A stretch of 64,000 nucleotides of DNA from Natronococcus sp. AD-5. Lineage in GTDB: Archaea; Halobacteriota; Halobacteria; Halobacteriales; Natrialbaceae. Under the pieces are notes generated by a model that ran no database searches, was not told the DNA's origin, and worked only from the letters and a program-made list of their open reading frames with translations. The stretch is from NCBI RefSeq assembly GCF_030734285.1, contig NZ_CP132294.1, positions 2,418,001-2,482,000 of the forward strand, in the 5' to 3' direction. The position numbers and the translations under genes were made by a program. Below, piece by piece: positions 43,388 to 53,654 of the stretch (position 1 is the first letter of the stretch; each line of letters starts with the position of its first letter).

Positions 43388-44671
43388 TCATCCGCTCGCC
43401 TCCGCGCCGGCCCGTCCGCCAGCGACGTAGCCCGTCGCGAGCGAGACGCCGGCGCCGGATTTCTCCGCCGCGTAGTCGTAGCCGCCGAGCACCGCGCCCA
43501 CCGCGCGCAGGTTCGAGAACTCCGGTTCGTCGTCGGCGTCGAGCGGCCGCAGTTCGCGGTCCGGAACGAGCCCGAACCGGGCGTAGGGCTGCTCGCCGAA
43601 GACGTCCTCGACGAACCAGTCGTAGCGGTCCGCGGCGTGTGGCACGTAACAGTCGAAGATCGGTTCGAACACCCGCTCGCGCTCGCTTCGGACGCCTTTT
43701 CCGACGAGGCCGCCGGTCGCGAGCACGTACTGGTCGGCGCGATGGGGGATCTCCTGGCCGTGGCGGTCGACGAGCACGTGATCGATCGCGCCGCCGTCGC
43801 GCTCGTAGTCGACCACGGGGACGCCCGACGTGATTCGCACGCCGGCGTCCTTGAGCGCGTCGTACATCAAGTCCTCGAGGCGCATGCCCGGCAGGCTCGG
43901 CGGTCCCATCGGCACCTCGAAGACGTCGACGCCCAGCGCGTCCTCGAGGTCGGCCCGGACCTCCGCCGGGTGTTCGTCGCCCATGATCGCCGGAAAGCCG
44001 ACCCGGGGTTCGCCCTCGAGGTGCGGTTCGACGGTCGCCGCGAGCGCGTCGCGGGCCGACGTTTCGCCCGCGCCCGTCTGGACGGTCTCCTCCCGGTCGA
44101 GCAGGTGGGCGTAGCGGTTGATCTTCGCGTCGTCGCGGACGATCCCGGGGAACGGGACCGTGACGCCGCGGGCCGTAAAGGGCGCGCCCGCCGCCTCGAG
44201 GTGAGACGCCGCCAGCGGCGCGTCGAAGTCGGAGAGCGTCTCGAATCCCACGAGGAGCGTATCTTCCGGAAGGCTCGCCAGCCCGGCGGCCGTCGAGGAG
44301 GGATAGCGCGCGGTCGGCTTGACGGTGCCGCCGTGGGTCGGCACGAGCGCGTTCGCTTCCGTGTGGCTCCCCGCGTACTCGTCGCCGGCGATCTCGTCGA
44401 AGAAAGAGAGCGCGTCGCGCACCGCATCGGTGCCGACGCGCTCGTAGGGATGGCCCTCGGGGAGGGCCGCGAGCGCCTCGTACGGATCGACGATCGGCCC
44501 GTCCCCCTCGGGCGTGTAGCCGAGGATATCGATCAGGCCGCTGGCGTGTCGGAGGGTGCTCTGCTTGTGCGTGACCAGCCGGACCTGGGCGCCTTCCGCC
44601 GCCGCGGCGAGCGCCGCGGTCGTACCGGCCAGCCCGCCGCCGATGACGAGGACGTCGTCCTCGATCGCCAT
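43388..44671 (-). CDS. glpB: Anaerobic glycerol-3-phosphate dehydrogenase subunit B
   Basis: 427 residues. FAD/NAD-binding VLVIGGGLAGTTAALAAAAE at 7-26; YVLATGGLVGKGVRSERERV near 327 is the second FAD signature. The ATG at 44669-44671 follows the glpA TGA by one base; a GTG four codons upstream (44683) would overlap glpA instead. It is the second flavoprotein subunit of the GlpABC complex that oxidises glycerol 3-phosphate. Length fits bacterial GlpB. Confidence 0.93.
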   Translation of the reverse strand: MAIEDDVLVIGGGLAGTTAALAAAAEGAQVRLVTHKQSTLRHASGLIDILGYTPEGDGPIVDPYEALAALPEGHPYERVGTDAVRDALSFFDEIAGDEYAGSHTEANALVPTHGGTVKPTARYPSSTAAGLASLPEDTLLVGFETLSDFDAPLAASHLEAAGAPFTARGVTVPFPGIVRDDAKINRYAHLLDREETVQTGAGETSARDALAATVEPHLEGEPRVGFPAIMGDEHPAEVRADLEDALGVDVFEVPMGPPSLPGMRLEDLMYDALKDAGVRITSGVPVVDYERDGGAIDHVLVDRHGQEIPHRADQYVLATGGLVGKGVRSERERVFEPIFDCYVPHAADRYDWFVEDVFGEQPYARFGLVPDRELRPLDADDEPEFSNLRAVGAVLGGYDYAAEKSGAGVSLATGYVAGGRAGAEASG

Positions 44672-44672
44672 C

Positions 44673-46382
44673 TCACCGCTCACCCCCGTCGGACCGCGGG
44701 GGCGACGCCGTCCGCGCGCCGCCGTCGAACGCCTCGTAATCGACGGGCCCCTCGGCGCTCGCGGGGTCGTTGTCGCGGTTCATCGTCGTCGCGTGCAGCG
44801 CGTAGTTGAGCATCGCCTGCGAGAGCTGTTCGCCCCAGAGGGCGTGGCGCTCGCCCTTCCAGCGCTCCTGGAACAGTTCGTCCAGGGCCTCCCGAGTGGT
44901 CCCCTCGTCGTACTCGGGGTGGAGCTCGTTGGCCATGTTCTGACAGCAGAAGCCGCCCTGGCAGTTCCCCATCGACGCCCGCGTCCGGATGCGGACCGCG
45001 TTGAGGTCCGAGCCCGACTGGGAGATCGCGTCCTGGATCTCCGCACGGGTGACGCCCTCGCACTGACAGACGACGGGGTTTGCATCGTCGGTGTCGAGCA
45101 CCTCGGCCGAGCGGCTGCCGAGTCGCTGCTTGCTCCGGCGCGCGATCGGCGAGCGCAGCCCGAAGTCGTCCATCCCCTCGTCGAGCACCGCGAGGTTCTC
45201 GCTGCCCGGGAGCGGTTCGTCGGCGGTGGCACACGAGGCGGTCACGCCGAGCTGTTCGCAGACGTGATCGGAGATCTGCTCGGCCATGGCCCGGTAGGTG
45301 GTGAACTTGCCGCCGACGATGCTCGACATGCCGGAAACGCCGTCGCGATCCTCGTGGTCGAGCAGGAAGAAGTCGCGCGTGATGTCCGTCGGATCCTTCG
45401 TGCCGCGTCCCGGGGGCTCGTACAGCGGTCGGACGCCCCAGAACGAGCGGATCGTCCGGGCTTCCTCGAGGATCGGGACGAGTTCCGAGAGCGTGTCGAT
45501 CATCATGTCGACCTCCCAGCGCTCCTCGGGGTAGTCGTCCGGATCCTCGACCTCTTCGTCGGTCGTCCCGAGGATGGCGGTCGTCTCGTGGGGGACGACG
45601 ATGTCGGCGTCGCCCTTCGGACGGCAGCGGTTGATGACGGTGTCGACCTGCCGGACGTTCATGATCGTCATCACGCCCTTGGAGGGGCGCACTTCGACGT
45701 CGAGGTCGGCCATCGCGCCGATCCGGCCGGCCCACGCGCCCGTCGCGTTGACGACGTAGTCGGCGGTGATTTCCTCGGTCGTGCCCGGCGTCTCGTGCGC
45801 GCGCTTGCCCGGTCCGGAGTCGTGGCGCACCTTCACGCCGTAGATGTCGTCGCCCTCGCGCAGCAGGTCGATCACCTCGGCGTGAGTCTCGATCCGCGCC
45901 CCGTGGCGCTCGGCGTCCATCGCGTTCGCGACGCAGAGCCGGAACGGATCGATCGCGCCGTCCGGGACCTGGATCGCGCGCTTGACGTCCTTCGCGAGGT
46001 AGGGTTCGACCTCGCGGGCTTCCCTGCCGGAGAGGACCCGCGCGGGAATGTTACACTCGCGACAGCCCTCGAGTTTCTCCCGGAAGTAGTCGTCGGGGTC
46101 CTCGGGCCGTTGCACGAACAGCCCGCCGGTCATCTCGACGCAGTGGCCGGCGATATCCCGGAGGATCTTATTTTCCTCGATACACTCGACCGCGCTGGGC
46201 TGGTCGGAGACGGCGTACCGCCCGCCGCTGTGTAAGAGGCCGTGCATTCGGCCCGTCGTTCCGTCCGTTAGATTGCCTCGTTCGACGAGGGTGACCTCGA
46301 GGCCGCGCATCGCCAGGTCTCTAGCGATGCCACAGCCCGTCGAGCCACCGCCGAGGACGAGGACCTCCGTATCGTGTGCCAT
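44673..46382 (-). CDS. glpA: Anaerobic glycerol-3-phosphate dehydrogenase subunit A
   Basis: 569 residues. The FAD-binding start [20 protein letters not shown] at 7-26 and [19 protein letters not shown] near 41 are typical of GlpA/GlpD. A C-terminal BFD-type [2Fe-2S] domain has [17 protein letters not shown] near 437 and [19 protein letters not shown] near 480. It oxidises sn-glycerol 3-phosphate to dihydroxyacetone phosphate. It is first in the minus-strand glpABC operon and is divergent from glpK. Confidence 0.95.
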   Translation of the reverse strand: MAHDTEVLVLGGGSTGCGIARDLAMRGLEVTLVERGNLTDGTTGRMHGLLHSGGRYAVSDQPSAVECIEENKILRDIAGHCVEMTGGLFVQRPEDPDDYFREKLEGCRECNIPARVLSGREAREVEPYLAKDVKRAIQVPDGAIDPFRLCVANAMDAERHGARIETHAEVIDLLREGDDIYGVKVRHDSGPGKRAHETPGTTEEITADYVVNATGAWAGRIGAMADLDVEVRPSKGVMTIMNVRQVDTVINRCRPKGDADIVVPHETTAILGTTDEEVEDPDDYPEERWEVDMMIDTLSELVPILEEARTIRSFWGVRPLYEPPGRGTKDPTDITRDFFLLDHEDRDGVSGMSSIVGGKFTTYRAMAEQISDHVCEQLGVTASCATADEPLPGSENLAVLDEGMDDFGLRSPIARRSKQRLGSRSAEVLDTDDANPVVCQCEGVTRAEIQDAISQSGSDLNAVRIRTRASMGNCQGGFCCQNMANELHPEYDEGTTREALDELFQERWKGERHALWGEQLSQAMLNYALHATTMNRDNDPASAEGPVDYEAFDGGARTASPPRSDGGER

Positions 46383-46691
46383 CCCTTCGTTCGCACCTAG
46401 CGGGCCCCGGTCTTTATTTTATCGACGCTCCGCGACCGCCCATAACAAATGGATAGAAAGCCTATCAGTACGTCGTAACCGAATCTCAACGATACGCACA
46501 CGATAGTCGGGGAGCTGGACGCTCGACCGTATATCGAGTATATTTCGTCAGGTATCGAACCACCACTCGCGAATAGTAGTGACAGAAAACCTATGCCTTC
46601 GGTAACGTTTATAATGATCGTAGGAAATGTTTATCAGTAGAATGCGATCGTCAGTAAAGACGGCGCACGGGACAGTCCGGGGTGACTACCA
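46383..46691. promoter_or_regulatory. Divergent glpA-glpK control region
   Basis: 309 bp with no gene. For glpA, an AT-rich box (about 46412-46424; minus strand CGATAAAATAAAG) lies about 35 bp before its ATG. For glpK, GTTTATCAG (46629-46637) and CGTTTATAATG (46607-46617) are candidates, with GGTGA (46681-46685) as ribosome site. An inverted pair, GATAG-AAAGC-CTATC, lies at 46452-46466, and a related AGAAAACCTAT at about 46582-46592; the two share AGAAARCCTAT, a possible operator for a common regulator. Confidence 0.5.
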
Positions 46692-48230
46692 ATGACAGAA
46701 AACACGTACGTCGGCGCAGTCGATCAGGGGACGACCGGAACTCGCTTCATGGTCTTCGACCACGGCGGACAGGTCATCGCCAACGCCTACGAGAAGCACG
46801 AACAGATCTATCCGGAACCCGGCTGGGTCGAACACGATCCGATGGAGATCTGGGAGAACACGAAGAGCGTCATCACGACGGCGCTCGGGAAGGCGGGGAT
46901 CGGCCCCGAGCAACTCGAGGCCATCGGCGTCACCAACCAGCGCGAGACGACGCTCCTGTGGGACGCGGAGTCCGGACGGCCGGTCCACAACGCCATCGTC
47001 TGGCAGGACCGACGGACGACCGACCGCGTCGAACAACTCGAGGAGGACGGGCTGGTCGACACCATCCGCGCGAAGACCGGCCTCGAGGCCGACGCCTACT
47101 TCTCGGCGACGAAGGCTGAGTGGCTCCTCGACAACGCCGACCCGATCAAGATGGAGCGGGCCCGTCCGGCGGACATCCGCGACCGGGCGGAGCAGGGCGA
47201 GGTCCTCTTCGGGACGATCGACACCTGGCTGATCTACAATCTCACCGGGAACCACATCACCGAGGTCACGAACGCCTCGCGGACGATGCTGTACAACATC
47301 CACGACCTCGAGTGGGATGGCGAACTCCTCGAGGAGTTCGGCATCCCCGAAGCGATGTTGCCCGAAGTCCGGCCGTCGAGCGACGACGACACGTACGGAG
47401 CGACCGACCCCGAGGGCTTCCTCGAGGCCGAGGTCCCGGTCGCCGGCGCGCTGGGCGACCAGCAGGCGGCGCTGTTCGGCCAGACCTGCTTCGACGCCGG
47501 CGAGGCGAAGAACACCTACGGCACGGGGTCGTTCTTCCTGATGAACACCGGCGACGAGGCCGTCGAGTCCGATCACGGCCTGCTGACGACGATCGGCTTC
47601 CAGCGCTCGGGCGAACCCGTCCAGTACGCCCTCGAGGGGGCGATCTTCGTCACCGGCGCGGCCATCGAGTGGCTCGAGGACATGTCGCTGATCGAGAACC
47701 CGGCCCAGACGGCGGAGCTCGCGCGCAGCGTCGACTCGACCGACGGCGTCTACGTCGTCCCCGCCTTCACCGGGCTGGGGGCGCCCCACTGGGACCAGCG
47801 CGCCCGCGGCACCATCGTCGGGATGACCCGCGGCACCCGCAGGGAGCACGTCGTCCGCGCGACGCTCGAGTCCGTCGCCTACCAGACCCGCGACGTCGCG
47901 GAGGCGATGGAGGCCGACTCGGGGATCGAGATGGCGGACCTCAAGGTCGACGGCGGGGCGGTCAAGAACAACTACCTCTGTCAGCTCCAGTCCGACATCA
48001 TCGGCTCGGAGATCGTCCGCCCGGAGGTCGACGAGACGACGGCGCTCGGCTCGGCCTACGCGGCGGGTCTGGCCGTCGACTACTGGGAAGACATCGAGGG
48101 ACTGCGCGACAACTGGCAGGTCGACCGCGAGTTCGAACCGGAGATGGACCGCGACGAGGCGAACAAAAAGTACGATCGCTGGAGCGACGCCGTCGACCGC
48201 TCGCTCGACTGGGCACGGGACGGTGACTGA
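46692..48230 (+). CDS. glpK: Glycerol kinase
   Basis: 512 residues. FGGY-kinase family: YVGAVDQGTTGTRFMVFDHG at the start holds the phosphate-binding loop; GVTNQRETTLLWDAESGRPV lies near 78, ALGDQQAALFGQTCFDAG near 252, NTYGTGSFFLMNTG near 274 and DLKVDGGAVKNNYLCQLQSD near 416. It phosphorylates glycerol for the GlpABC complex divergent from it. Glycerol is a main carbon source in hypersaline brines, made by Dunaliella. A membrane protein gene follows 2 bp after its stop. Confidence 0.97.
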   Translation: MTENTYVGAVDQGTTGTRFMVFDHGGQVIANAYEKHEQIYPEPGWVEHDPMEIWENTKSVITTALGKAGIGPEQLEAIGVTNQRETTLLWDAESGRPVHNAIVWQDRRTTDRVEQLEEDGLVDTIRAKTGLEADAYFSATKAEWLLDNADPIKMERARPADIRDRAEQGEVLFGTIDTWLIYNLTGNHITEVTNASRTMLYNIHDLEWDGELLEEFGIPEAMLPEVRPSSDDDTYGATDPEGFLEAEVPVAGALGDQQAALFGQTCFDAGEAKNTYGTGSFFLMNTGDEAVESDHGLLTTIGFQRSGEPVQYALEGAIFVTGAAIEWLEDMSLIENPAQTAELARSVDSTDGVYVVPAFTGLGAPHWDQRARGTIVGMTRGTRREHVVRATLESVAYQTRDVAEAMEADSGIEMADLKVDGGAVKNNYLCQLQSDIIGSEIVRPEVDETTALGSAYAAGLAVDYWEDIEGLRDNWQVDREFEPEMDRDEANKKYDRWSDAVDRSLDWARDGD

Positions 48231-48232
48231 GA

Positions 48233-49336
48233 ATGCTCGACGCCTTACTCGACCTGGCGGAGCTCATCGCCGCCTTCGGCGGCGGCGCCTTCGGTGCCGC
48301 GCTCGGACCGCTGCCGGCGTTCATCTTCACCGGCTTCATGGTGATCGCGGGCGAGTCGGCGACGCTCGTCGACCCCGAGGCCGCCGCGATCACCGGCCAG
48401 GTCGCCTTCGGGCCGCCGTTCTCCCCGGCGATCAGCTTCGCCGGCGGCGTGGCGGCGACGGCCTACGCCGCCCGTCGAGGATACATGGATACCGGCTTCG
48501 ACTACCACGAGGCGAAAAACATCACCTTCGCGCTCGGGACGAAGCCCGACGTGCTCGCCGTCGGCGGCGCGTTCGGGATCCTCGGTTACTGGCTGACCGT
48601 GCTCTCGGCGGAACTCGGCATGCCGTACGACCCCATCGCGATGGGCGTCGTGCTCTCGGCGTTCGCCCACCGATTGATCCTCGGCTACAGCATTATCGGG
48701 AAGGTTCGGGGAGCAAATATTCTCGACATGGGCCCATTCGAGCGGGATGAGATGCGCGTCATGGGCGAATCCGCTACTAACGGCGGCGAAACGCAGGCGG
48801 CCGCTCCCACCGCGGACGCCCAGAAAGAACGGCTCAAGGTCGAGCCGTGGCTCCCCCACCAGTACAAGTGGAGCCACGTCGCGATGATCGGTCTCGCGGC
48901 GGGAATCCTGGGCGCGTACGTCGGGGTCAGGACCGGCAGCGCGTTCCTCGGCTTCGGGATCAGTGCAGCCTCGCTCGTCTTCCTCAACTGCGGCGTCGAG
49001 AAAATCCCGGTGACGCACCACATGACCTTACCCGCCGCGACCGCCGCGCTGGCGGTCTACGTCCCGGCCGACGGCGTCGTCGCGCAGGGCGCGCCGGTCG
49101 CCTACGACAGCGGCGCACTCCTCGCCGGCACCGGCGTCGAGGTCGCGTTGATCGTCGGCCTCGTCTTCGGCGTCGTCTCCGCGCTCTTCGGCGAACTGTT
49201 CCAGCGGATCTTCTACGCCCACGGCGACACGCACGTCGACCCGCCGGCTGCGGCGATCGTGTTCGGAATTTTCCTGGTCGCGGTCATGTACGCCCTCGGC
49301 GTCTTCCCGACGACGGTCTACGTGCCGTTCTTCTGA
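48233..49336 (+). CDS. Polytopic membrane protein linked to glpK (candidate glycerol transporter)
   Basis: 367 residues with about 8 hydrophobic segments in two halves, split by a cytosolic-type acidic loop near 170-205 (RDEMRVMGESATNGGETQAA). There are no NPA boxes, so it is not an aquaporin-type glycerol facilitator, and I see no MFS signature. It starts 2 bp after glpK. Haloarchaeal glpK operons commonly carry such a gene, for which I recall a glycerol-facilitator proposal; biochemical proof is not known to me. Role inferred from position only. Confidence 0.8.
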   Translation: MLDALLDLAELIAAFGGGAFGAALGPLPAFIFTGFMVIAGESATLVDPEAAAITGQVAFGPPFSPAISFAGGVAATAYAARRGYMDTGFDYHEAKNITFALGTKPDVLAVGGAFGILGYWLTVLSAELGMPYDPIAMGVVLSAFAHRLILGYSIIGKVRGANILDMGPFERDEMRVMGESATNGGETQAAAPTADAQKERLKVEPWLPHQYKWSHVAMIGLAAGILGAYVGVRTGSAFLGFGISAASLVFLNCGVEKIPVTHHMTLPAATAALAVYVPADGVVAQGAPVAYDSGALLAGTGVEVALIVGLVFGVVSALFGELFQRIFYAHGDTHVDPPAAAIVFGIFLVAVMYALGVFPTTVYVPFF

Positions 49337-49422
49337 GCGGCGACCGCCGTCCCGTTTTGCCGCGCTTCACATCCTCGTCGACGAACCGACGGCTTTAGGC
49401 CACAGGTCACGGATCCGCAGGT

Positions 49423-50106
49423 ATGCCGACCGACCCACCGCTCGTGCTCGACATCGACGGCACGCTCACCCGTCCCGAAGGCTGGGGGATCGATCCGCGC
49501 GTCTTCGACCCGATCCGCGACTGGGACGCTCCCGTCGTGATCGCCACCGGGAAGGCCTTTCCGTACCCGGTCGCCCTCTGTCACTTCGTCGGCGTGCCGG
49601 AGCTCGTCGTCGCCGAAAACGGCGGCGTCGTCTACACCGGCGACGACGTCTTCTTCACGGCCGACCGCGAGGCAGCCCAGGCCGTCACCGAGGAGTACCG
49701 CGCCGCGGGCTACTCGCCGGGCTGGGGCGAGGAGGACACCGTCAACCGCTGGCGCGAGACCGAGGTCGCGATCAACTTGGAGCAGCCGATCGCACCGCTG
49801 CGCGAGATCGCCGCCGAACGCGGTCTCGAGGTCGTCGACACCGGCTACGCCTACCACGTCAAGGATACGACCCCGAACAAGGGCGAGGGCGTCGAGACCA
49901 TCGCGGAGCACGTCGGCTTCGACCTCGCCGACGCCGTCGCCGTCGGCGACTCGGTCAACGACGTCTCGACGTTCGAAGTCGCGGGTCGGAGCTTCGCCGT
50001 CGCGAACGCCGACCGCTCCGCGAGGGAGGCCGCCGACGAGGTGCTCGAGGGGGTCCACGCCGACGGGACGCTGGCGGTGCTCGAACGCGTTCGGGGTTCG
50101 TCGTAG
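49423..50106 (+). CDS. Phosphoglycolate phosphatase (archaeal HAD type)
   Basis: 227 residues. HAD motif I is VLDIDGTLTRPEGWG near 8 (nucleophile and acid Asp), motif II VVIATGKAFPYPVAL near 38, the Lys motif HVKDTTPNKGEGVETIAEHV near 145 and motif IV AVAVGDSVNDVSTFEVAG near 169. The Cof-type cap resembles archaeal phosphoglycolate phosphatases. It dephosphorylates 2-phosphoglycolate or a similar small phosphate ester. It is separated from the glpK pair by 86 bp. Confidence 0.88.
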   Translation: MPTDPPLVLDIDGTLTRPEGWGIDPRVFDPIRDWDAPVVIATGKAFPYPVALCHFVGVPELVVAENGGVVYTGDDVFFTADREAAQAVTEEYRAAGYSPGWGEEDTVNRWRETEVAINLEQPIAPLREIAAERGLEVVDTGYAYHVKDTTPNKGEGVETIAEHVGFDLADAVAVGDSVNDVSTFEVAGRSFAVANADRSAREAADEVLEGVHADGTLAVLERVRGSS

Positions 50107-50159
50107 TTCGGCGAATCGCTACGCAGAACGCTTTTGCGTATCCCGGCTAACTCCGCCGT

Positions 50160-50453
50160 ATGGACGGATCGGAAGTCGCGATCGCTCTCTTCGGCGTTCT
50201 CGGGACGGCCGCTATCTTCGGGCTCACGTACCGAGATGCGACCGAGCAGGGCATCGCGCGGGCGCGGCTGTGGGCTGCGATCGCTGCGGCCCCGTTCCTC
50301 GTCGGCGCCGGCCTGTACCTGTTCGCTCCGGCGCCGATGACGGGCGTGATCATGACCGCCAACACCGGGCTGGTGCTGTACACGTTCGAGCGCGAGATCG
50401 CGAACGAGGACGACGAACCGGCCGAACCCGGCACGCTGCCACACAAGAAGTAG
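50160..50453 (+). CDS. Small membrane protein, unknown function
   Basis: 97 residues. Three hydrophobic stretches are visible: VAIALFGVLGTAAIFGLTY (6-24), RLWAAIAAAPFLVGAGLYLF (36-55) and TGVIMTANTGLVLYTF (61-76), then an acidic tail (EREIANEDDEPAEPG). I do not recognise a family. It follows the phosphatase by 53 bp on the same strand. Confidence 0.72.
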   Translation: MDGSEVAIALFGVLGTAAIFGLTYRDATEQGIARARLWAAIAAAPFLVGAGLYLFAPAPMTGVIMTANTGLVLYTFEREIANEDDEPAEPGTLPHKK

Positions 50454-50518
50454 CGCGTCCGTCCCGAACGTGACGGGATCACAGAAGGGTTATTTTACCC
50501 ACATGTGTGCGCAATCGT

Positions 50519-51727
50519 ATGCCCTCCATCCACCGTCGAGCAGCGCTCGGTCTCGTCGCAGCGGGCGGCGTCGCCAGCTGTGCGGATCGGCTCTCGCTCG
50601 GCAACGACGAGAACACCTCGCCCGCAGACCGACGCGTTTCGCCCTCCGAACCCGATGCCGGCGAAGCCACTCGCCGGACGCGGTCGTTCGCCAACGACCC
50701 GGTGACGGCGACCGCGACGCCGCCGCGAGACGACCCCGAGGACCGGTGGCGTGCGACGGATCTGGACCCGATTTCGAGCGTCGTGGTCACTAACGGCGTC
50801 GTTTTGGCCGGTAGTCACGAGGGATGCGAAGCGCCGCCGTCTCGACGACGGAGAGCGAGTCTGGAGCGGTGACGAAGGGAGACCCGTCGGGATCATCGAG
50901 GGACGTTGTTACACCTTCGAGTCGAACGCAATCGTCGCGCGGGACGCCGAAACGGGCGACGAGAGCTGGCGATACGAATCCGACGATCATCTCCGCACTC
51001 AGGATCTCGTCGAGATCGACGGCACCGTCTACTGCACCGTCGACGGCGACCTGCACGGACTGCACGCCGACACGGGCGCTCGCCGGTGGACGCTCGAAAG
51101 CGATGATCTCGGCGGTTTCCTCGCCGCCGTCGACGATGAGCTTCACTGGGTGACAGGGCGGACACACCGCATCCTCGCACCGAACGGTCCGGATCGGCCC
51201 GACGAACGAACCGCTCTCGAACTCGGGAACTACGTCCGCATGTACCCGGCACCCCCCGCCGTCGTCGACGGAACGATCGGGCTCGGCGGGTGGATCGGCG
51301 GGAGGGACGACTCGGCGCCGATCCGAACGCTCTCGACTCGCGGAATGATCTGGCAGCGGCCGTTCGAACCGTACGTCTTGACGCCGGCCGTCCTCGCCTC
51401 CTCGTCGTCGGCTACGACAACAGTTCGAGCGGACTCGACGAGGCCACGGTAGCGGCGCTCGACCGCGACACCGGCGACCCCATCTGGGAGGAGACGCTCC
51501 CGCAGCCGGTCGGCCCGCCCGCGGTCGCCGACGGCGTCTGTTACGCGGGTGGCGGGCAGACGGGATACTCGGAAGCCGAGCCCGGCGGACTGTTCGCGCT
51601 CGAGGTCGAGACTGGAGACCTGCTCTGGGAGCGGGACACCGCCGGCTCGATCAGCGGACACGCGCTCGCGCTCGTCGACGACGCGATCGTTTTCGGAACG
51701 GACGAGGGCGTGGTCGTCCTCGAGTGA
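50519..51727 (+). pseudogene. Broken Tat-exported lipoprotein with PQQ-like beta-propeller (two frameshifts)
   Basis: The start MPSIHRRAALGLVAAGGVAS, then C, has twin Arg and a lipobox. The propeller text then runs through three frames: frame one to about 50825 (VVVTNGVVLAGSHEG), frame two from about 50835 to 51390 (LDDGERVWSGDEG, DAETGDESWRYESDD, HADTGARRWTLES), and frame three from about 51395 to the stop (LLVVGYDNSSSGLDEATVAA, DRDTGDPIWEETLPQP). PQQ blade motifs (DxxTGxxxW) occur in frames two and three, so two indels break one gene. Either decayed or carrying sequencing errors. Confidence 0.8.
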
Positions 51728-51774
51728 CGAGACACCACACGGCTTTTGCCCGCGCCGGCCCAACGGGTGCCAAC

Positions 51775-52794
51775 ATGAGCGACTCCGCGGATTCCGGCGC
51801 GAACGCCGACGGCGGGGGCAGCGGGGACGACGCCCCCGCCCAGGTCTCGAGTCCGGACTACCACAGCGAGAACCACACCGCGGCCCAGACCTGCGGCTGG
51901 ACGGCGAACGCCCTGCGCGGCGAGGGGAAGTGCTACAAGTACATCTACTACGGGATCGAGTCCCATCGCTGCATCCAGATGACGCCCGTGGTCAAGTGCA
52001 ACGAGCGCTGCGTCTTCTGCTGGCGCGACCACAAGGGCCACGCCTACGAACTCGGCGACGTCGAGTGGGACGATCCCGAGGCGGTGGTCGACGCCTCCAT
52101 CGAGCTCCAGAAGAAGCTGCTGTCGGGATTCGGCGGCAACGACGAGGTCCCTCGCGAGGTCTTCGACCAGGCGATGGAGCCCCGCCACGTCGCCATCTCG
52201 CTCGACGGCGAGCCGACGCTGTACCCCTACCTGCCGGAGCTCATCGAGGCCTTCCGCGACCGCGACATCACCACCTTCCTCGTTTCGAACGGCACCCGCC
52301 CCGAGGTGCTCCGGGAGTGCGATCCGACCCAGCTGTACGTCAGCGTCGACGCACCCGAGCGCCACACCTTCGATCAGGTCGTCGGCGCGATGGAGGACGA
52401 CGCCTGGGAGAAGCTGCTCGAGACGATGGAGGTTCTCGCCGACAAGGACGAGACCCGCACCGTCCTGCGGACGACGCTCGTCGAAGGCGAGAACATGCGC
52501 AATCCCGACTGGTACGCCGGCTTTTACCAGCAGGCCGACCCCGACTTCATCGAGTTGAAGGCGTACATGCACGTCGGCCACTCCCAGGGTCGACTCGACC
52601 GATCCTCGATGCCCGACCACGAGCGGGTCGTCGAGTTCGCCGAAGAGATCCGGGAGTACATGCCCGAATTCACCGAACTGCGGGACGTTCCGGCTTCGCG
52701 CGTCGCGCTCCTCGCGAAGCAGAAAGACACCTGGGTGCCGAAGCTGAAGAAGGGCAGCGAGTTCTGGGAGCGCGATCCGGTCGTCGGCGACTAG
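51775..52794 (+). CDS. taw1: tRNA 4-demethylwyosine synthase (radical SAM)
   Basis: 339 residues from the ATG at 51775. Radical-SAM cysteines CNERCVFCWRD lie near 77-84; an extra upstream pair (CGWTANALRGEGKC near 39-52) agrees with the second cluster of TYW1/Taw1. ISLDGEPTLYPYLPELIEAF near 142 and KAYMHVGHSQGRLDRSSMP near 262 are family signatures. It makes 4-demethylwyosine at G37 of tRNA-Phe. The first 30 residues are an acidic low-complexity extension. Confidence 0.94.
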   Translation: MSDSADSGANADGGGSGDDAPAQVSSPDYHSENHTAAQTCGWTANALRGEGKCYKYIYYGIESHRCIQMTPVVKCNERCVFCWRDHKGHAYELGDVEWDDPEAVVDASIELQKKLLSGFGGNDEVPREVFDQAMEPRHVAISLDGEPTLYPYLPELIEAFRDRDITTFLVSNGTRPEVLRECDPTQLYVSVDAPERHTFDQVVGAMEDDAWEKLLETMEVLADKDETRTVLRTTLVEGENMRNPDWYAGFYQQADPDFIELKAYMHVGHSQGRLDRSSMPDHERVVEFAEEIREYMPEFTELRDVPASRVALLAKQKDTWVPKLKKGSEFWERDPVVGD

Positions 52795-52946
52795 TTCGTT
52801 TCGCGGACCGTCCCGAATACCGGTGGCTTTTTCCACGGAGTCGCCGATGAACGATCACCGACGGAAACCGCGGTGAACTCCATCACAGTTTTGTTACGCA
52901 TGCCACATTCGGTATGCTTTTATCTCGCTGCGTCGAAGCCACTGCC

Positions 52947-53654
52947 ATGTCAGTGACAGCGGAGTCCACCGTCGGCCACGACGAACTCGCCGTCCTCAAG
53001 CTGCTCGCCCTCGAGGGCGGACTCGAAGGCGACGTCAAGATCTCCTGTTCTCACCTCGCGGATCGGCTCGACGCGTCGAACCAGACCGCCTCGAGACGGC
53101 TCCAGCGACTCGAGAGCGCGAATTTCCTCGAACGCGATACGGTCAGCGACGGCCAGTGGGTCGCGATCACCGACGCGGGCGAGCGCGCGCTCCACACCGA
53201 GTACGAAGACTACCGTCGCATCTTCGAGACGGACTCGGAGGTCGAACTCGACGGCACCATCACGAGCGGGATGGGAGAGGGTCGCCACTACATCTCGCTA
53301 TCCGGGTACAAACGCCAGTTCGACGACCGCCTGGGCTACGAGCCGTTCCCCGGCACGCTGAACGTCAACCTCCGCGAGGACAGCGTCCGCCGGCGCAGCG
53401 CCCTCGCCTCGCTCGAGCCGGTCCCGATCGACGGCTGGGAGGACGACGAGCGCACCTACGGCCCGGCGGTCTGCCACCCCGCGACCGTCGAGACGGCCGA
53501 CGGCGAGCGCTACGAGGAAGCGCACATCATCGCCCCCGAGCGCACCCACCACGACGAGGATCAGCTCGAAGTTATCGCCCCCGACAAGCTCCGGGAGGCG
53601 CTCGGTCTCGAGGACGGCGACCACGTCGCGATCTCCGTGGGTGATGGCCGATGA
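52947..53654 (+). CDS. ribK: CTP-dependent riboflavin kinase with N-terminal winged helix
   Basis: 235 residues. An N-terminal winged-helix DNA-binding domain (about 10-85: [20 protein letters not shown]) is fused to the archaeal RibK domain: [20 protein letters not shown] near 111, [19 protein letters not shown] near 135 and [20 protein letters not shown] near 210. It makes FMN from riboflavin using CTP. The fusion suggests it may also regulate the riboflavin genes. It overlaps ribB by 4 bp. Confidence 0.93.
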   Translation: MSVTAESTVGHDELAVLKLLALEGGLEGDVKISCSHLADRLDASNQTASRRLQRLESANFLERDTVSDGQWVAITDAGERALHTEYEDYRRIFETDSEVELDGTITSGMGEGRHYISLSGYKRQFDDRLGYEPFPGTLNVNLREDSVRRRSALASLEPVPIDGWEDDERTYGPAVCHPATVETADGERYEEAHIIAPERTHHDEDQLEVIAPDKLREALGLEDGDHVAISVGDGR

